This document shows positions 22,991 to 35,195 of a stretch of DNA of 64,000 bases, piece after piece; the first letter of the stretch is position 1; every line of letters begins with the position of its first letter. The DNA is taken from the NCBI RefSeq assembly GCF_026914185.1, contig NC_070559.1, positions 7,361,501 to 7,425,500 of the forward strand, in the 5' to 3' direction. The DNA is from Puccinia triticina. Lineage: Eukaryota > Basidiomycota > Pucciniomycetes > Pucciniales > Pucciniaceae. The position numbers were made by a program, and so were the translations under genes. Below the pieces are notes generated by a model. It searched no databases and was not told the origin of the DNA. It worked only from the letters and a program-made list of their open reading frames with translations.

Positions 22991-25900
22991 ATGGCCAATG
23001 CAAACCCCATCCGATCCAGGAGGAGGACCATCCGAACAAACACAGTGATTACCACTGTATCAACCAGAACATCTCGACGCAGACGCAACACCATTGCGAG
23101 ACAAACCTCACTTCAAGAACCCTCCAACCGTGCCCAACAAGCTGATTCAAGACGGTTGGGCCAGCGCCTCAATATTATCTTAGGCCTGCAGGCCGAACGC
23201 AATTGAATTCAACCTGATGGAAATACAGAGTTTCAACCTCTCTTTGGAAGCTACGCCAAGCTCGACAACCGTGACAAGTGGGAAGATGATATACCGATTG
23301 CAGCCCACGCAGAGTACTTTTGACTTCAACGATACGCAGAAAGACAAGAGGAAGTTTCTTGGAAATGGGCCGCGCTGGACAACGAAGTTGTAGCAGCTTA
23401 CCTACTCAACCAGGAAAAGACAAGGAACTGGACGCATGCATCCTGTGATTTTTTGGTTCACCCTGCTCGGTGCAAATGTCCATCAACACTCATCTCCCAG
23501 CGGAAGGTTGATTTAATTGACATTACAAGTTAGTCGTATTAGTGCTTTGAATCCCTTCACTCATCCGCTTACTTGTGTCTTTTTTTGTAGTCCGTCGGGC
23601 AGGTCAACTTGTAAACTTCTGCAAGTGTACTCCTGATGTTGTCTGCCTGATTCACCATGGGTATTTTGCCTGCTCCGCCGAACAACCTTGAACAGCCTTC
23701 TCGATTCGCCTCGTACAATACCATCATCACCTCTGGCAGGCATCAGCTGTATCTAACTCAGCATTCATAAAATCCCTCTCGTCATTTCTGGATAGCCGTT
23801 CCCACTCACCTTTGCATCAGCGCGGATCCAATCACAAGCGCCAAGACCTGCGGGTACCTTTCTCCCACTGCATTGATCTGTATATTCGGATTCTCACTAA
23901 CTCCCGCAAGCTGTTAGAAGACGGATTACGATTCACCCAAGAAGACAAATGGGCCAATAAGTGTCCACGTTGCTTTGGACCTAGTCAAAATGAAGTCAAA
24001 CAACATCCAAGCGAGCCAAATTTCATCATCGCAATGGACGGCAACTTCCAGCAGCGGCATTATGCTTATGCTAGCAAGGACAATCCCCGCGACGAGCAAT
24101 ATCCCGATCTTTTTCTTCCCCCCTCAAAGATTGCGAGTGACATAGAACGGTTGTCTGCCACTGAAAATTCTGCCACTGGAATTGATGTCAGTACATTTGA
24201 TCTTTCCTCTTCATGTAATGTACTTTGCTCATATTTTTTGTCTTCTGCATTGTCTTACAATCATCTCAAGCCACCGTGCTCCGATTCGCATACAGCCGCC
24301 AACGACACCCAAAACGGATCCACTTGGGATAAATGCGATGACAATGGGATCTTTGCCAGCACATGTTGACATGATGTTCCGTTAATGCTGACCAACATCT
24401 ATAAAACAGGCGAAAAGTATGTTTTTTTTTCATGTACGGAAAATAAGCATTCAATAGGAGATTGAAAATTGATTTGTATTGATTCAAGGCTCTACTACCC
24501 AATCTCAATTATCCGCAACCTTCTTGACAACTTCCCCAACCAAAAAGTGGGCATCCTTTATGATATTGGTTGTCACCTGGAGGCACATGTTGTAAAAGTA
24601 AGCTACATCGGATCCACCTTATCACTTGATTGCTTGATATTTTGTGCTGACAAGCTTCACGCCAGCGAAATCTTTTAAGTGATTGGATAAGCGACCTCCA
24701 ATTTGGAACCTCTGTCTTTCATGCGTATGTGCATGAATGGTCGTGCCAGGTTAAGTACAATCCACGGTTCAATGATTGGTGGGGTCTATCAGACGGTGAG
24801 GGGCTGGAGAGATTCTGGGCGTTCCAGTCCCCTCTTGTCTCAACTCTTTGGGTATCAAATCGGTTACATCGACTAATATCCTTCCAAGATCGAGCCGAAT
24901 GCTACTCGTCTCAGCTCACTGAAAGTTCTGGTATTTGGTTGCTAAGGAAGCTCGAAAACTGCAATGAAATAATAAAGTGTTCTGCAGAAAGTATTCGGCA
25001 ACTCCACAGCCTACCAAATCCAATTACACCTGGCTCAAACTATACCGATCTGTTCTTTGAACAGTAGTGGTTGCTTGAACAGAATTATCATCTGAACTTC
25101 AACCACACTCGGGAAAAGGCAAGGCAAGAGTTGGGGCACCTCCTTTGTTTGTAGGAGGAACTTGATGAATCTTGGTAAGTCATGTTGTTTGATTGTGAGT
25201 AATCACATCTTGGTTAAATAATTGTTGGCTCTACAGGCAGCAACCCACCCCCACCGTAGAACAGGCTATCTCACGTGCCGATTCATGCCGAGATATTGCA
25301 AACCGTATTAGGAATCAACGCAGTGCGATTGGCCCACATGCTCTGATAGACAATCTGACATGTTGAGTTCTCCATCTGCTCCATCATTGCTAAATATTCA
25401 ACAGCTAATGTAACGAAAAAGGGATATATTGTATCAGGACCTCAAAGTGACCTATTGTGGAAAGTCTGGTACACAAAAATTGATGTGCGAAGGTGATTTC
25501 TGGCGTTGGCAGAGGAGAAACAGCCGCTATTACAATTGTGCCGTGCCGGAGAGCACACTACACTAGGTGAGTTTTATCTTTTAATTGCGCAATCTGCTGG
25601 TACCCCCACTCTTGATACTGAATATCATCAATCTGGTTTGCTCGTAGGCACCCGTGCAAACCAAAGACTGATAAAATTGGTCCGAGCGCGCGCCGATCAA
25701 CTACAGACCTCACTTAATGCGTACAACACTTGATCTTTGGCATTCAGAACCGCTTGCCCAACACAACATGCACCTCCAACAATCGAGTATGCCAAGCTTC
25801 TTCGTCTGTTGCCAGATGACCCCTTTTGGAATGATGGTCTCTTCACCAATGGGAATGAGCCATGGGCTGTTGATATAAATACCCAACGGGGTATTCGATA

Positions 25901-26588
25901 TCTAGCTAGCCTCAAACGTGGAAACGAGGAAAAACGTCGGATTGGATGGGAGGTCCGTCGGGCCCTCCGCTGGGCAACCTCGCAGCACATAGTTATTTGG
26001 GACATCTTGCGTAGCATATCCCGAGTAAGTGATGATGCGATCGAAATCCCACAAGACCTACAGGCATTCATCTCACATGATTGTCTTGGCTCTCTCAGCA
26101 ATCTAAATGAGAAGATCTCTTCGGTGATAGTCCTCATGCATCAAAGGTTGATTTCAATAGCTAGACTCCAAGTTGATTGGGATAGTCACATAATTGAGGT
26201 CTTTGAAAATACTGCCCAACAAACTGGCGATAATTCTCTTCTGGAACTATGGGAGCAGCAAATCAAGAAGATTGTTCTTCTGATGAAGAAAACACAACTC
26301 TCAGGCATCCCTGGTTATGTTTGGGACAAGACAGTTTTCACTGAAGGTACAGATGAAATTGGTGCCGAAAATAGAGCTTCAGCTACCAGAAATACCGGTT
26401 CAAGAGCCTCCAGCATCAATCATGCTGAGGAAAGACCTCAAGCCACTGATCCCTCCAACTCTCTTCCACAAAATAATGATTTTCATGCTGATGAAGATGA
26501 TGAACTGGGAGAAGATGAGTACAATGATAACATTGATCATGTTGTACAATCTATGGAACAGTCCATGCTTGACAATCTTGTGGCTTGA
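22991..26588 (+). pseudogene. CxC/KDZ transposase, decayed copy
   Basis: The gene is recognisable in order from MANANPIRSRRR at 22991. CxC-type cysteine clusters come first (RCKCPSTLISQRKVDLIDI and FCKCTPDVVCLIHHGY). The catalytic blocks follow: CPRCFG, AMDGNFQQRH (first Asp), ILYDIGCHLEAH (second Asp), VHEWSCQVKYNPRFNDWWGL and SDGEGLERFW (Glu). The C-terminal part has DDPFWNDG and GYVWDKTVF, and ends in an acidic tail at 26588. In-frame stops lie at 23689, 24367, 25065, 25152 and 25494. Three are TGA where a CGA Arg codon is expected; at 24367 the homologous codon in element 2 is CGA. Family identity is secure; function is lost as written. Confidence 0.88.
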
Positions 26589-28207
26589 TAATCTTGTGCT
26601 TGCAGTTTTGGTGTGGTAGTGTGAAAGAATTTTGTCTTTGATTTTTATTAATCTCCATCATCTACCTCATAACATTGGGTGTCATCTAGATTTTTCCATT
26701 TTTATGGCAATAGTTTTATTTGCATGAACTGGACTACACTTAATGGTCATTTTTTTGACTAAGAGGCAACACTGAAAAGTCCACAGTGGAGGAATTTCAT
26801 TCCTTGATTCATTTATAACCATATTGTTGAGTAAAGTATCAGTGATTCAGCCAACTCCCTCGAACATAACATCACAGTGTTAATAATTGGTTGAGTATTT
26901 AATTTTATCAGCCGACTGCCCCAAATGCAGTTCTCAGGGTAAAACATTTCACCTCTGGGAAGGGTCCAGTTGAGGCAAATGTTTAACAACTCTCAAAAAA
27001 GCCACAAGCCTGACTTGATTTCCCCTCTAGAGATTTTTGGGTTCACAGTGGTGAAATTTTTAAATACACTGAAAAAAACCACTATTATAGGTTGCCTTAC
27101 TTGAATGTCTTTCACCTCTGTACCCTTTGGGTTTTTGGAGGTGAAATTTTTAGAAACTCTCACACAATTAACAAGTTTGGCTTGCCTTGCTTGACTTTCT
27201 TGCCTTGTCTTGCTTGACTTTCTTGGCTTCCTTTGCTTTACTTTCTTTCACCCCTGGGAATTTTTGGTTCCAGCAATGTGAAAACCAATGCTCAGGGGTA
27301 ACTTTTATCTTCCTGTTTAATTTTTGATCTCAATATTATTGATAAATGATTTGGTGTTTTTGGAAGCAGTCTAGGAGCACCGGGCTGGCTTCATTAAGTT
27401 GCTGTTAGCGGGAACCACTGCCATATCAGTCATTATAAATTATCAACAAGAATGGTGAAAGAAAAAACACAGAGAGAGATGAAAGTTCAACATTAAAAAC
27501 AAATATGATTGCAAACTTTTATTTTTTTAACCTCTTTCTAGTCATTCTGATAAAAATCAAGCAATGTATGTACTCCTTCCTTGTTATACCTCAGAAACAC
27601 ACTTCAATTCTGATTTTGATCATTTTCTCTCCCCTTTCTGTTGTTTTTTTTGTTTCATTAAATAATTTTAACCTTTTTCAGTTTCTTCAATTTTCTGTTG
27701 TGTAGGGCAACTTTTCTGTAGCATAGCATGACCTAAGATCAGTTATCCTAATTTTGGAAAAGATTTGTTTAGCGCAACAAAAGCTACTCTGAGTGTTAGT
27801 GTAGCAGTGATTATTTACAGCAAAAATCTGTACACAACATTTACCGCTACACTCCCTGTGAGTGTAGTGGAGTTTAAGTCCTTCCTACCCCAAGCAGATT
27901 AAAGGTTTCACCAACTAGCCATTGATTCTGGACTAACCCCCTAAGGGGGATTAATCCTTACAAATGAGTGGTGATAAATGTGTTTGACCCAAATTGGACT
28001 GCTTAACAAAGAATATTTGACAAGTATTATTAGCCCAACAGGACAGAGCAATCAACACAAGATTTAGGTAGACAAATGGAAAACAGACAAAGTTATCATA
28101 GTAAGACAAGTTAAAAAAGACAGCATAACAGGGATTAAAATTGCAGAACAGGTGGTGACAAACAGCTGGGAGAAAGAAAAATAAAACAAGAGATGTCTGA
28201 TTAGATT
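26589..28207. other. Internal non-coding part of KDZ element 1
   Basis: AT-rich spacer between the two convergent genes. It holds repeated phrases such as cacctctgggaa and ttgactttcttg, and a weak GTGTAGCGG-like segment at 27770-27880 resembling the word-iterated MITEs. No gene is seen. Confidence 0.5.
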
Positions 28208-30647
28208 CTAGTCAGAGTCAGAACGTTCATTTGATGAATCGGAATTGTCTTTGTCGCTGGACAATTTTATTGAGTAGCAGTGTTTCTTGACAACACCTTT
28301 CCTTTGAGGGCTGGACGACTCAGAGGGAGTTCTGGACCCTGATCTTGAGGAGCAATGTGAGCTAGACTTGTCGGAGCGCACGCGTTTGGTCGCTCTGGAA
28401 GACAATTGTGAAGACGTAGCAGTTGTGATTCGGACTATGTTGATGAATTTGTCATCCAAGTCGAGATAGAGCTGCCTGATATCGCCTGGCCCCAGGTAGC
28501 GAATTGGGTTGGTGATATTCTTGATTGGTGTTCTCATCCGGGGATTCAGCTCCAGCCTAAACCTTTGTTTGGCTAGTCTCTCCTCGCAGTTCGTCCAAGG
28601 CCATGTGGTGAAAACGTTTTTGGTTTTTTTAGCTGGGAGGAAGGCAAACCAGTCAGCAGAAACAAATATAAAGTAGCAGTCAATCAGCCTAGTCCACTGA
28701 CCAGCAAGTCGTGCCATACGTGTGGTCACCTTCAGTGAATGCTTGGAGTTCGGGGGGTCTGGATCAAGTGCTGAGGAAACATAATCAGATGTATGGCCTA
28801 CAACCCACGCATGCAAACGATTCCCAAAAGTATTTGGCCCATCTAGATCCTCAGCAATTTGAACAAACGGGGTGGCCCCGTGGGTGGTTGTTGTCAGTTG
28901 ATAAGAGTGGCGGCCAAGATATTTTGATACTGTAAACAGAATCATCTCGCAATTGTATGTTTTTGAAACACAATTTGCCTGATTGCAAGTTGATCAGGCG
29001 AAACATCCGAATCACAATTTGAAACATTAAAAAACGTACCTGAATCGCCCAGGCATCCAAGAAAACTTGAACACAACCTGATGCTTGAGCCAGCGAAACA
29101 GTGGCCCGCAATCCTGGAGGACCAACCCTAGAAGAGGCAAGGGATGCAGCGGCCACCCCACTATTGTTGTCTGCCTCGGAGTCGTCGTCAAGCGCTAGCT
29201 CAGATGGGGTGAGTACATTGGATCAATCACCAGCTTTGGATGGTCTATCCTCCTCGGCGTCTGCAGGTAGCTTTCGTCCGGCTGCCTCATAAAGCTCTGA
29301 TACCCGAGCCATGCCATCTTTCTGAGCAATCCCCCCCTTGCCTCCTGAGTAGTACATGTAAGCAATCAGTGTATGGATCGTTACAATTGTAGAAAGGGAA
29401 TACTTACGACCACGAAAGACATCACGAGCGGGCTGTGTCTTCCAGAAGCGAATCCAATCGGATGGCTTTCGAATGGGTAAAGATTTGCCTCTGTACATGA
29501 AACACTTCGTCTCAGCTGTCAAGAGAAAATGTGACTGATGCAAGGCAGGTACTTACAAGAATTTGTCAATCATTTCAACAGAAACCTTGCGCTCAATTGC
29601 CTTTATAGCCAGCAGCTTACGTTGCTCCATGTGAAACTCAACAAAGAAACACCGATCCACATCGGACATTGCACCTTTTGATCTTTCCTGAGCCTCAGCC
29701 ACCAGATTGCCAATCGAGTCCTTCAGGAGTTCGGACTAGGATCTTGGTGCTGGGAGGACTTTGCGACCGTCTTCACCCTGGCTTCGATTACACTTCTTGT
29801 TCTTTCTGGGGAGTGGATCGGATACACCTTCGAGCGGCGGGGCTGATCTCAGACCTTGCTGAAGGGATGGGGCAGGATTATTGCGAGATCGCTCATCTAC
29901 ATGAAGGGATGGGGTAGGATTGTTGCGAGATGGATCATCAGCATTGGGGGGAAGATTTAGGGAACAAGACTCATTTGCTGCCCCCTCGAGTTTGGTAATA
30001 ACACCTGATCGGATTGAGGCGGGAAGAGGATGGTGACAACCATCAGCAGCAGGAGCATTCTCCTCAAGCGTAGGTTTGGGAGGATTCTTCCTGGGAGCAG
30101 TTGCAGCTGTTCGAGTTGTTGAACCAGAGGTAGCTGCTTGTTTCTTGCGCTGTTTCTTAGGTTGTGGCTTGGCGGATGGCTGAGGTGGCGGGTTGCAAGG
30201 CCGATCACCCACCGGGTCAAGACTACTGCAAGTTGGCTCGGGAGCGGGATAGATAACACCACGGCTTGCTTTGTGATGGTGATCTGTGATTGGGCCGGGC
30301 GCACTGTGAGGATAGCGAGTGCCATTGCCCGAGTAGCTTCCCTGGTGATAAAAATGACCTACAGCGCGTTTGTACATATATGATAAATCTGAGCATATCA
30401 AAATATTCAAAAAACACAAGAACATACTGGTCGTGTGATGGCCGAAGTGCTGAGGAGGGTTTTGTGAAAAAGCAGTGGTTCTTTCGATATCACGGTAAAA
30501 ACTGGGCTGAAGACCTGAATTACTGGGCAAGAGCGAGCCGAAGGACACTGTTTGTTTTGGGTTTCCAGTGAGACGTGGGGTGTTTTCTTGATTGCTATAC
30601 ATGGTTTGTAAAGATAGAACTGGGTAAAAACGGTGATGATTGTACAT
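28208..30647 (-). pseudogene. KDZ-associated accessory protein, element 1 copy
   Basis: Starting at ATG 30647, an early intron (about 30425-30362) lies within a Pro/Ser-rich N-terminal part with basic runs (KPQPKKQRKKQ). Next comes HMEQRKLLAIKAIERKVSVEMIDKF. A short block, DWIRFWKTQPARDVFRGRK with MARVSELYEAAGRKLP, vaguely resembles an HMG-box helix pair. A globular segment (FGNRLHAWVVGHTSDYVSSAL) and a Ser/Asp-rich tail ending at 28208 follow. Stops at 29736 (TAG) and 29223 (TGA, CGA expected) interrupt it. Element 2 has a gene of the same organisation. I do not know a function; DNA binding is a guess. Confidence 0.6.
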
Positions 30648-31399
30648 CCTCAGCTATGAACTGCAATAGCCTACATGTCGTCCCATCCACATATGCAAGA
30701 TTGGGTCCGCCATGCAAACCGTGAACAGCTTTGGTACGCTGAGAAAGATTAAAAGTACTCACAAGGACAAAGAAATTGGGAACGTGTATTGATAGCTGGC
30801 AGGATAGATGTTGGTTGAGGATGAGGTTGATCAGTTTGAGTTGGCAGGCGAGGTTGGTGAGAACGGGTGGTTAGTGGCCGAGTTGTTCATTGAGGGTGAA
30901 GTCAATCCGGCAGAGTTGGGTGGGGACCGGGATGCTTGAACGTCTTGTTGGGACTTGGCCCTTGACAATGATGGAGAGCTTGCGGACATAGGTTTCACTC
31001 TGCTGCGCGCAGCAAAGGCCGCGTGGGTCCACACAACTAGACATGTACATATGTAAATCAGAGATGGATTGCAAAAATTTGCGAGATGTACCGAACTGCG
31101 CCAAGCGCCTATCCTGTAGGTGCGGGAACACTCCCCCGGGGCCTATTGTATAGCCACTTTCCGGTCTACTGGGGTGCTTTAGGCAACGGGCAGTTCTCCA
31201 CTTTACGCAGATAGATGCGCATCCAATTACATCTGTTGGTGATACCACATCACATTCAGCCTCTCAAAAACTGCGCTCCCACCGACCAGGTGATTGAACC
31301 TGGTCAACCGGCAGGAAAGACCGGGAGGAAACCCCGCCGACCGGGGTTATATCCTGATTGGCCAGCAGGGATCCCTCTCACTGACCAGGGGTAAATACT

Positions 31400-31550
31400 A
31401 GAGGACTTCCCGTTGGCTAAAATGCTTAATGTAGAGGGACGGGCTAATCTTTACTGGCTGGTGAAAGTTGATTGAGATCAAATTTTCACCAGCAAGCAAG
31501 ATTTAGCAGAACCCTCTATATCAAGCCATTTAGGCGACGGGAAGTTCTCC
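31400..31550. mobile_element. MITE-B copy 2, 151 bp, uninterrupted
   Basis: The left end AGAGGACTTCCCGTTGGC pairs with GCGACGGGAAGTTCTCC. ACT flanks both sides (31397-31399 and 31551-31553). It is the uninterrupted reference for the copy split by KDZ element 1. Flanking GGCAGGAAA/TTTCCTGCC words at about 31309 and 31569 suggest an older element around it. Confidence 0.75.
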
Positions 31551-32019
31551 ACTTGATTGACCGCCGGGGTTTCCTGCCAGTATCGAGCTCTCTCTGGAGA
31601 AATGCTCAATCAGGTCAATGGGAGGTTGGGGAGAGTCCCTCAGGCTCAAGCTAGGGCACCTCGGGTTCACTAAAACTTGAAACTTCCGCCTTTGCTTTGC
31701 CACCGCTGCTCTCATGGGATGAGTTGCTGCTACTTGAAATTTCCTACGCATTTTCACTTCTTATCAATCCTGGCTCCGAGGTAGAGTTTCCCTGACAAAA
31801 GTCTCATACACCGGTTTGAACGTGCTGCATCTGAAATAACTCCAAATAGAGCAATAAGGCTCACTGATAATGCTACAAACATGGATCAAAGGGTTTAAAA
31901 CCTCCCAACAGGTCACCAAATTTCTGCAACATGGGTAGAAGGTAATTTCATCATCATTTTATTGAACTTTCCAGTGATTACTCATTCTTCTTTGACATTT
32001 TTAATGTAATTAATTCCAA

Positions 32020-33502
32020 GGCAATGATCCTTCAACAACAAAGACAAGAGATGTCATCATCAAATATCATGATGCAAATCTATCAAGGATTTCTGAATTG
32101 GATCAAAAATATGACCCTCTCCATTATGTAATGTTACATCCAAATGGGAACTTGGATAGAGACCTGCACTCAAGGAAGAAATGCCACTTGCCACCGCCAT
32201 GAATTATTATACATATTGTTTGGCTTTTCATCATGAAAACTACTCTCTATTAGATTGGTCTGGCCATCTTTTTCAACAATACTGTGTGGATCAATATATC
32301 AAAATTGAAACGGAAAGTTTGGTGTATATTATATTAAATCAAAAAGAATTTTGTGTAGAGCAATTCTATGGTGTTGTGGATGCTTATCAAAATGGTGTGC
32401 AGATGGGTCATGAAACAGGTACATGTGGATGCTCCCTCTTTAACCTTTTTAGGATAAATAATTTAATGATTCCCCTTCTTATCTGATGTCCTCAACTTAT
32501 ACAAGCTATGATTCTGTAGAGGATGATCCCCAAAACCTATATTTGCAAGAGCACATCAATGGCTTGAACATCTCAGGTTTCCCACCTCACATTCTGCAAT
32601 TGAAATGTGGAGTGCCAATAATAATTCTCAGGAACCTTGATTGGACAATGGGACTTTGTAATGGAACCAGGTTTATTGTGGAAAACTTGGGTCCAAATGT
32701 GATTTACTATTGGGTAACAGAGTTAATTATTTGGTGGCCATCCCTCACATTGCTTTCATATCTGACCCAGATCAGTCTGGACTGCCTTTTCAAGGTCATA
32801 CCAACACTGGGTCGCTACGCTAACCATAGCGGTTAGCGTAGCGCAGCGCAGCGCAAATGCGCTATTTTTTAGCGTAGCGTTAGCGCAATTGCACGCATAT
32901 GCGCTAACGCTACGCGCACGCGGTGCGCAGCTATTTTAGCTGATAGCGTAGCGTTAGCGCAGATACACGCAATTGCGCTAACGCTAAACATGCAGGGCGC
33001 AAAAGAGCGCGCGCTACGCTGCGCTACAGCGCCTTTAGCGGGAAAAAAGGGCTTTTTTTCCGCTAAAAGCGCTGTAGCGCAGCGTAGCGTAGCGTAGCGA
33101 CTGTAGCGGCGCGCTAACGCTAACAAAGAATTGGCGCGCTGTTAGCGCCGCTGAAAATTAGCGCAGCGTAGCGGCGCTAACAGCGCGCTAACGCTATGCA
33201 AAATAGATGGGCGCTTTTTGCCGCTACGCTAACGCGTAGCGCTGAAATAGCGTAGCGTAGCGTAGCGACCCAGTGTTGGTCATACACAAACAATTTCCTG
33301 TCAATCTGACCTTCTCCCTCACAATAAATAAATCTCAAGGTCAAAAAATTGGCAATGTTGGTATTGTACTTCATGAACCTGTGTTTAGTCATGGCCAGCT
33401 CTATGTTGCATTTTCAAGAAGCAAGTCAAGCCAAACTACAAATTTAGTGATTCCACAGCCTGAAAGTGGCCAGTCTTCATATGAAACTTCAAAAATTGTT
33501 TA
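32020..33502 (+). pseudogene. Helitron Rep-helicase remnant with internal deletion
   Basis: Translation gives the Helitron-like N domain (LSRISELDQKYDPLHYVML; YYTYCLAFH; LLDWSGHLFQQYCVDQYIKI). It then jumps to the last part of the Pif1-type helicase: PPHILQLKCGVPIIILRNLD, GLCNGTRFIV, HKQFPVNLTFSLTINKSQGQ and FSHGQLYVAFSRSKS. The Rep catalytic motifs and the Walker region are missing, so most of the protein has been deleted. A GC-rich element is inserted at 32802-33278; removing it and one target copy restores the open frame FKVIHKQFPV. Confidence 0.88.
32802..33278. mobile_element. CAACA-family GC-rich foldback element, copy 1 (477 bp)
   Basis: Ends CAACACTGGGTCGCTACG and the inverse have a perfect 7-bp duplication GTCATAC (32795-32801 and 33279-33285). 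The interior is almost entirely permutations of GCGTAGC, GCTAACGCTA and AGCGC, with no coding capacity. It is nearly identical to copy 2 at 51659. Confidence 0.92.
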
Positions 33503-34189
33503 AAAGGAGGTTCTCTCACATTTTCAGAGTTTTTGATTCTCTCTCATCACCATTTTTCCAAAGATTTACTTTTTCAGTAACAGGTTTTGTGTCTTTTCCC
33601 CCCAACAAAATGCCTTTATTTCACCCAGTTTTCACTTGAAATGTTGTTTTTCCACCCATTTTTCAGTTAAAAGTTGTTTTCTCCTTTGACTGAATGAATG
33701 CATAGTTACCCTGAAATTGCTTCATCAAAGGTTTGAAAATTTTATATCATTTCCTTTGATCTGTCCCATTCCCCTTTGGGCCTTTCACATCCTGTGGCTT
33801 TCACACCCCCTGTAACCCCAAATTTGGGGGCTATGGCCTTGGCATATGTAAAAAAATCTTATGCAATTTTGAATACCATAACTGTTCCCCTGGCGTGATT
33901 GTCCCAGGGGAGGATGGCGGAAGCGTGGGAGTGGCCCTGTCAGCGCTCCGTGTATTTAGATTGGGAGTAGAAAAATTGACTCCCGGAAATTAAATTATCG
34001 ACTCCCAAATGGCATTTACGTCGCACGGACCGAGTCACCGCGTCAACCCCCGGTCCGCGGGACCAAAAGTTGACCTGCGCGGATTTTGGGAGTTGGAAAA
34101 TTAATTCCTCACTTGAGAATGGTAGTCGAAAATTTAATTTTACAAAAATTCCACAAATATACAAATAAATTCATATCTCCTCAGTGGGG

Positions 34190-34560
34190 AACCCAAACCC
34201 GCCCAAAATTTTACAGTGGGCAGAATACCCTCTTAAAAGCATATGACAAGCTTCACGGCATTAGCACACCCCATAATAGGCATGTGCGGTTGGGGGTCAA
34301 ATTTGGCTGATTTCCTACTAAGGAAATCCACCAAAGCCTTAGCTACAGTGCCCCAAAGTGCACCAAACTTTTACAGTGGGCAGAATGAACTTTTAAAAGC
34401 ATATGATGAGCTTCAAGGCATTAGAAAACCCCAGAAAAGGCAAGTCCGGTTGGGGGTCAAATTTGGCCGATTTCCTACTAAGGAAATCCACCAAAGCCAT
34501 AGCTACAGTGCCCCAAAGTGCACCAAAATTTTACAGTGGGCAGAATAAACTCTTGAAAGA
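34190..34560. repeat. Tandem repeat of about 150 bp, three units
   Basis: The phrase ttttacagtgggcagaat followed by aaaagcatatga and ggggtcaaatttgg recurs at about 34210, 34370 and 34530 with small differences. The same phrase is found inverted in the right arm of the enclosing element. Confidence 0.8.
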
Positions 34561-34669
34561 ATATGATGAGCTTCAAGGAAAACATAACATGAGAGATTTG
34601 CCATTTGAAAACATAACTTGCAAAAACCGTTTGAGGAAAACTTCACATGGAAAATTATGGTCATTGTGA

Positions 34670-34955
34670 CGGAGGGACTAACAACTGAGGTGTAGGAACT
34701 ATTGAATGTGTCAAAGGTACTAAAGGTTGTGGCAAATTTGGCGGACACACCATTAGCAGTGGTGGTTGCACTATTATCTGTGGCGGCGGAGGGATTCTTA
34801 ACTGTGGCGGGGGAACTAATAACTTAGGTGTAGGCACTATTGACTGTGTCAAAGGGACTAAACACTGTGGCGAATTTGTTGGAAGCACTATATACTGTGG
34901 CGGTTGCACTATTATCTGTGGCGTAGGGACTATTGCCTGCGGCAGGGCCAAAAGC
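34670..34955. repeat. Degenerate repeat with gtggcgg/ttgtggcaaa words
   Basis: Two longer units of roughly 125 bp (ggtgtaggaactattga / ggtgtaggcactattga) are visible, each built of shorter variants of actattatctgtggcg. No coding function is supported. Confidence 0.6.
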
Positions 34956-35195
34956 CCCAGCTGCCTTGAATTTATTTCATGTGCTTGAGTTACTGCCTTT
35001 ATGCTAAAAGTTTGGGTGGAGAGTATTAAATTGATGAGCTAAAATTTTGGTGCACTTTGGGGCACTGTAGCTAAGGTTTTGGTGGATTTCCTTAGTAGGA
35101 AATCGGCCAAATTTGACACCCAACCGCACATGCCTATTATGGGGTGTGCTAATGCCGTGAAGCTTGTCATATGCTTTTAAGAGGGTATTCTTCCC

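Larger units (their letters stand above)
22489..31176. mobile_element. KDZ (Kyakuja-Dileera-Zisupton) DNA transposon 1, 8.7 kb, decayed
   Basis: Ends CACCCCAGTAGACCGG and the inverse are flanked by an 8-bp duplication CTTTAGGC (22481-22488 and 31177-31184). The TIR is about 116 bp: left 22489-22740 once the nested 133-bp MITE is ignored, right 31061-31176, with a few differences. It carries a transposase gene (+) starting near the left end and an accessory gene (-) starting near the right end, so the two converge. Both contain nonsense codons, so the copy appears non-autonomous. Confidence 0.9.
22355..31199. mobile_element. MITE-B copy 1, split by KDZ element 1
   Basis: The left part (22355-22488) and the short right part (31177-31199) together match the uninterrupted copy at 31400-31550: GGAGGGCTTCCCGTCGGCTAAA at the left, and CTTTAGGCAACGGG..TTCTCC at the right. 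ACT flanks both sides (22352-22354 and 31200-31202), as it does at the other copy. Everything between 22489 and 31176 is the later insertion. Confidence 0.8.

Noticed and set aside
32024..33502. CRISPR-like or regulatory reading of the GCGTAGC-rich block
   Set aside because: The words are not regularly spaced with unique spacers, and clear TIRs with a 7-bp duplication show it to be a mobile element in a eukaryotic genome.
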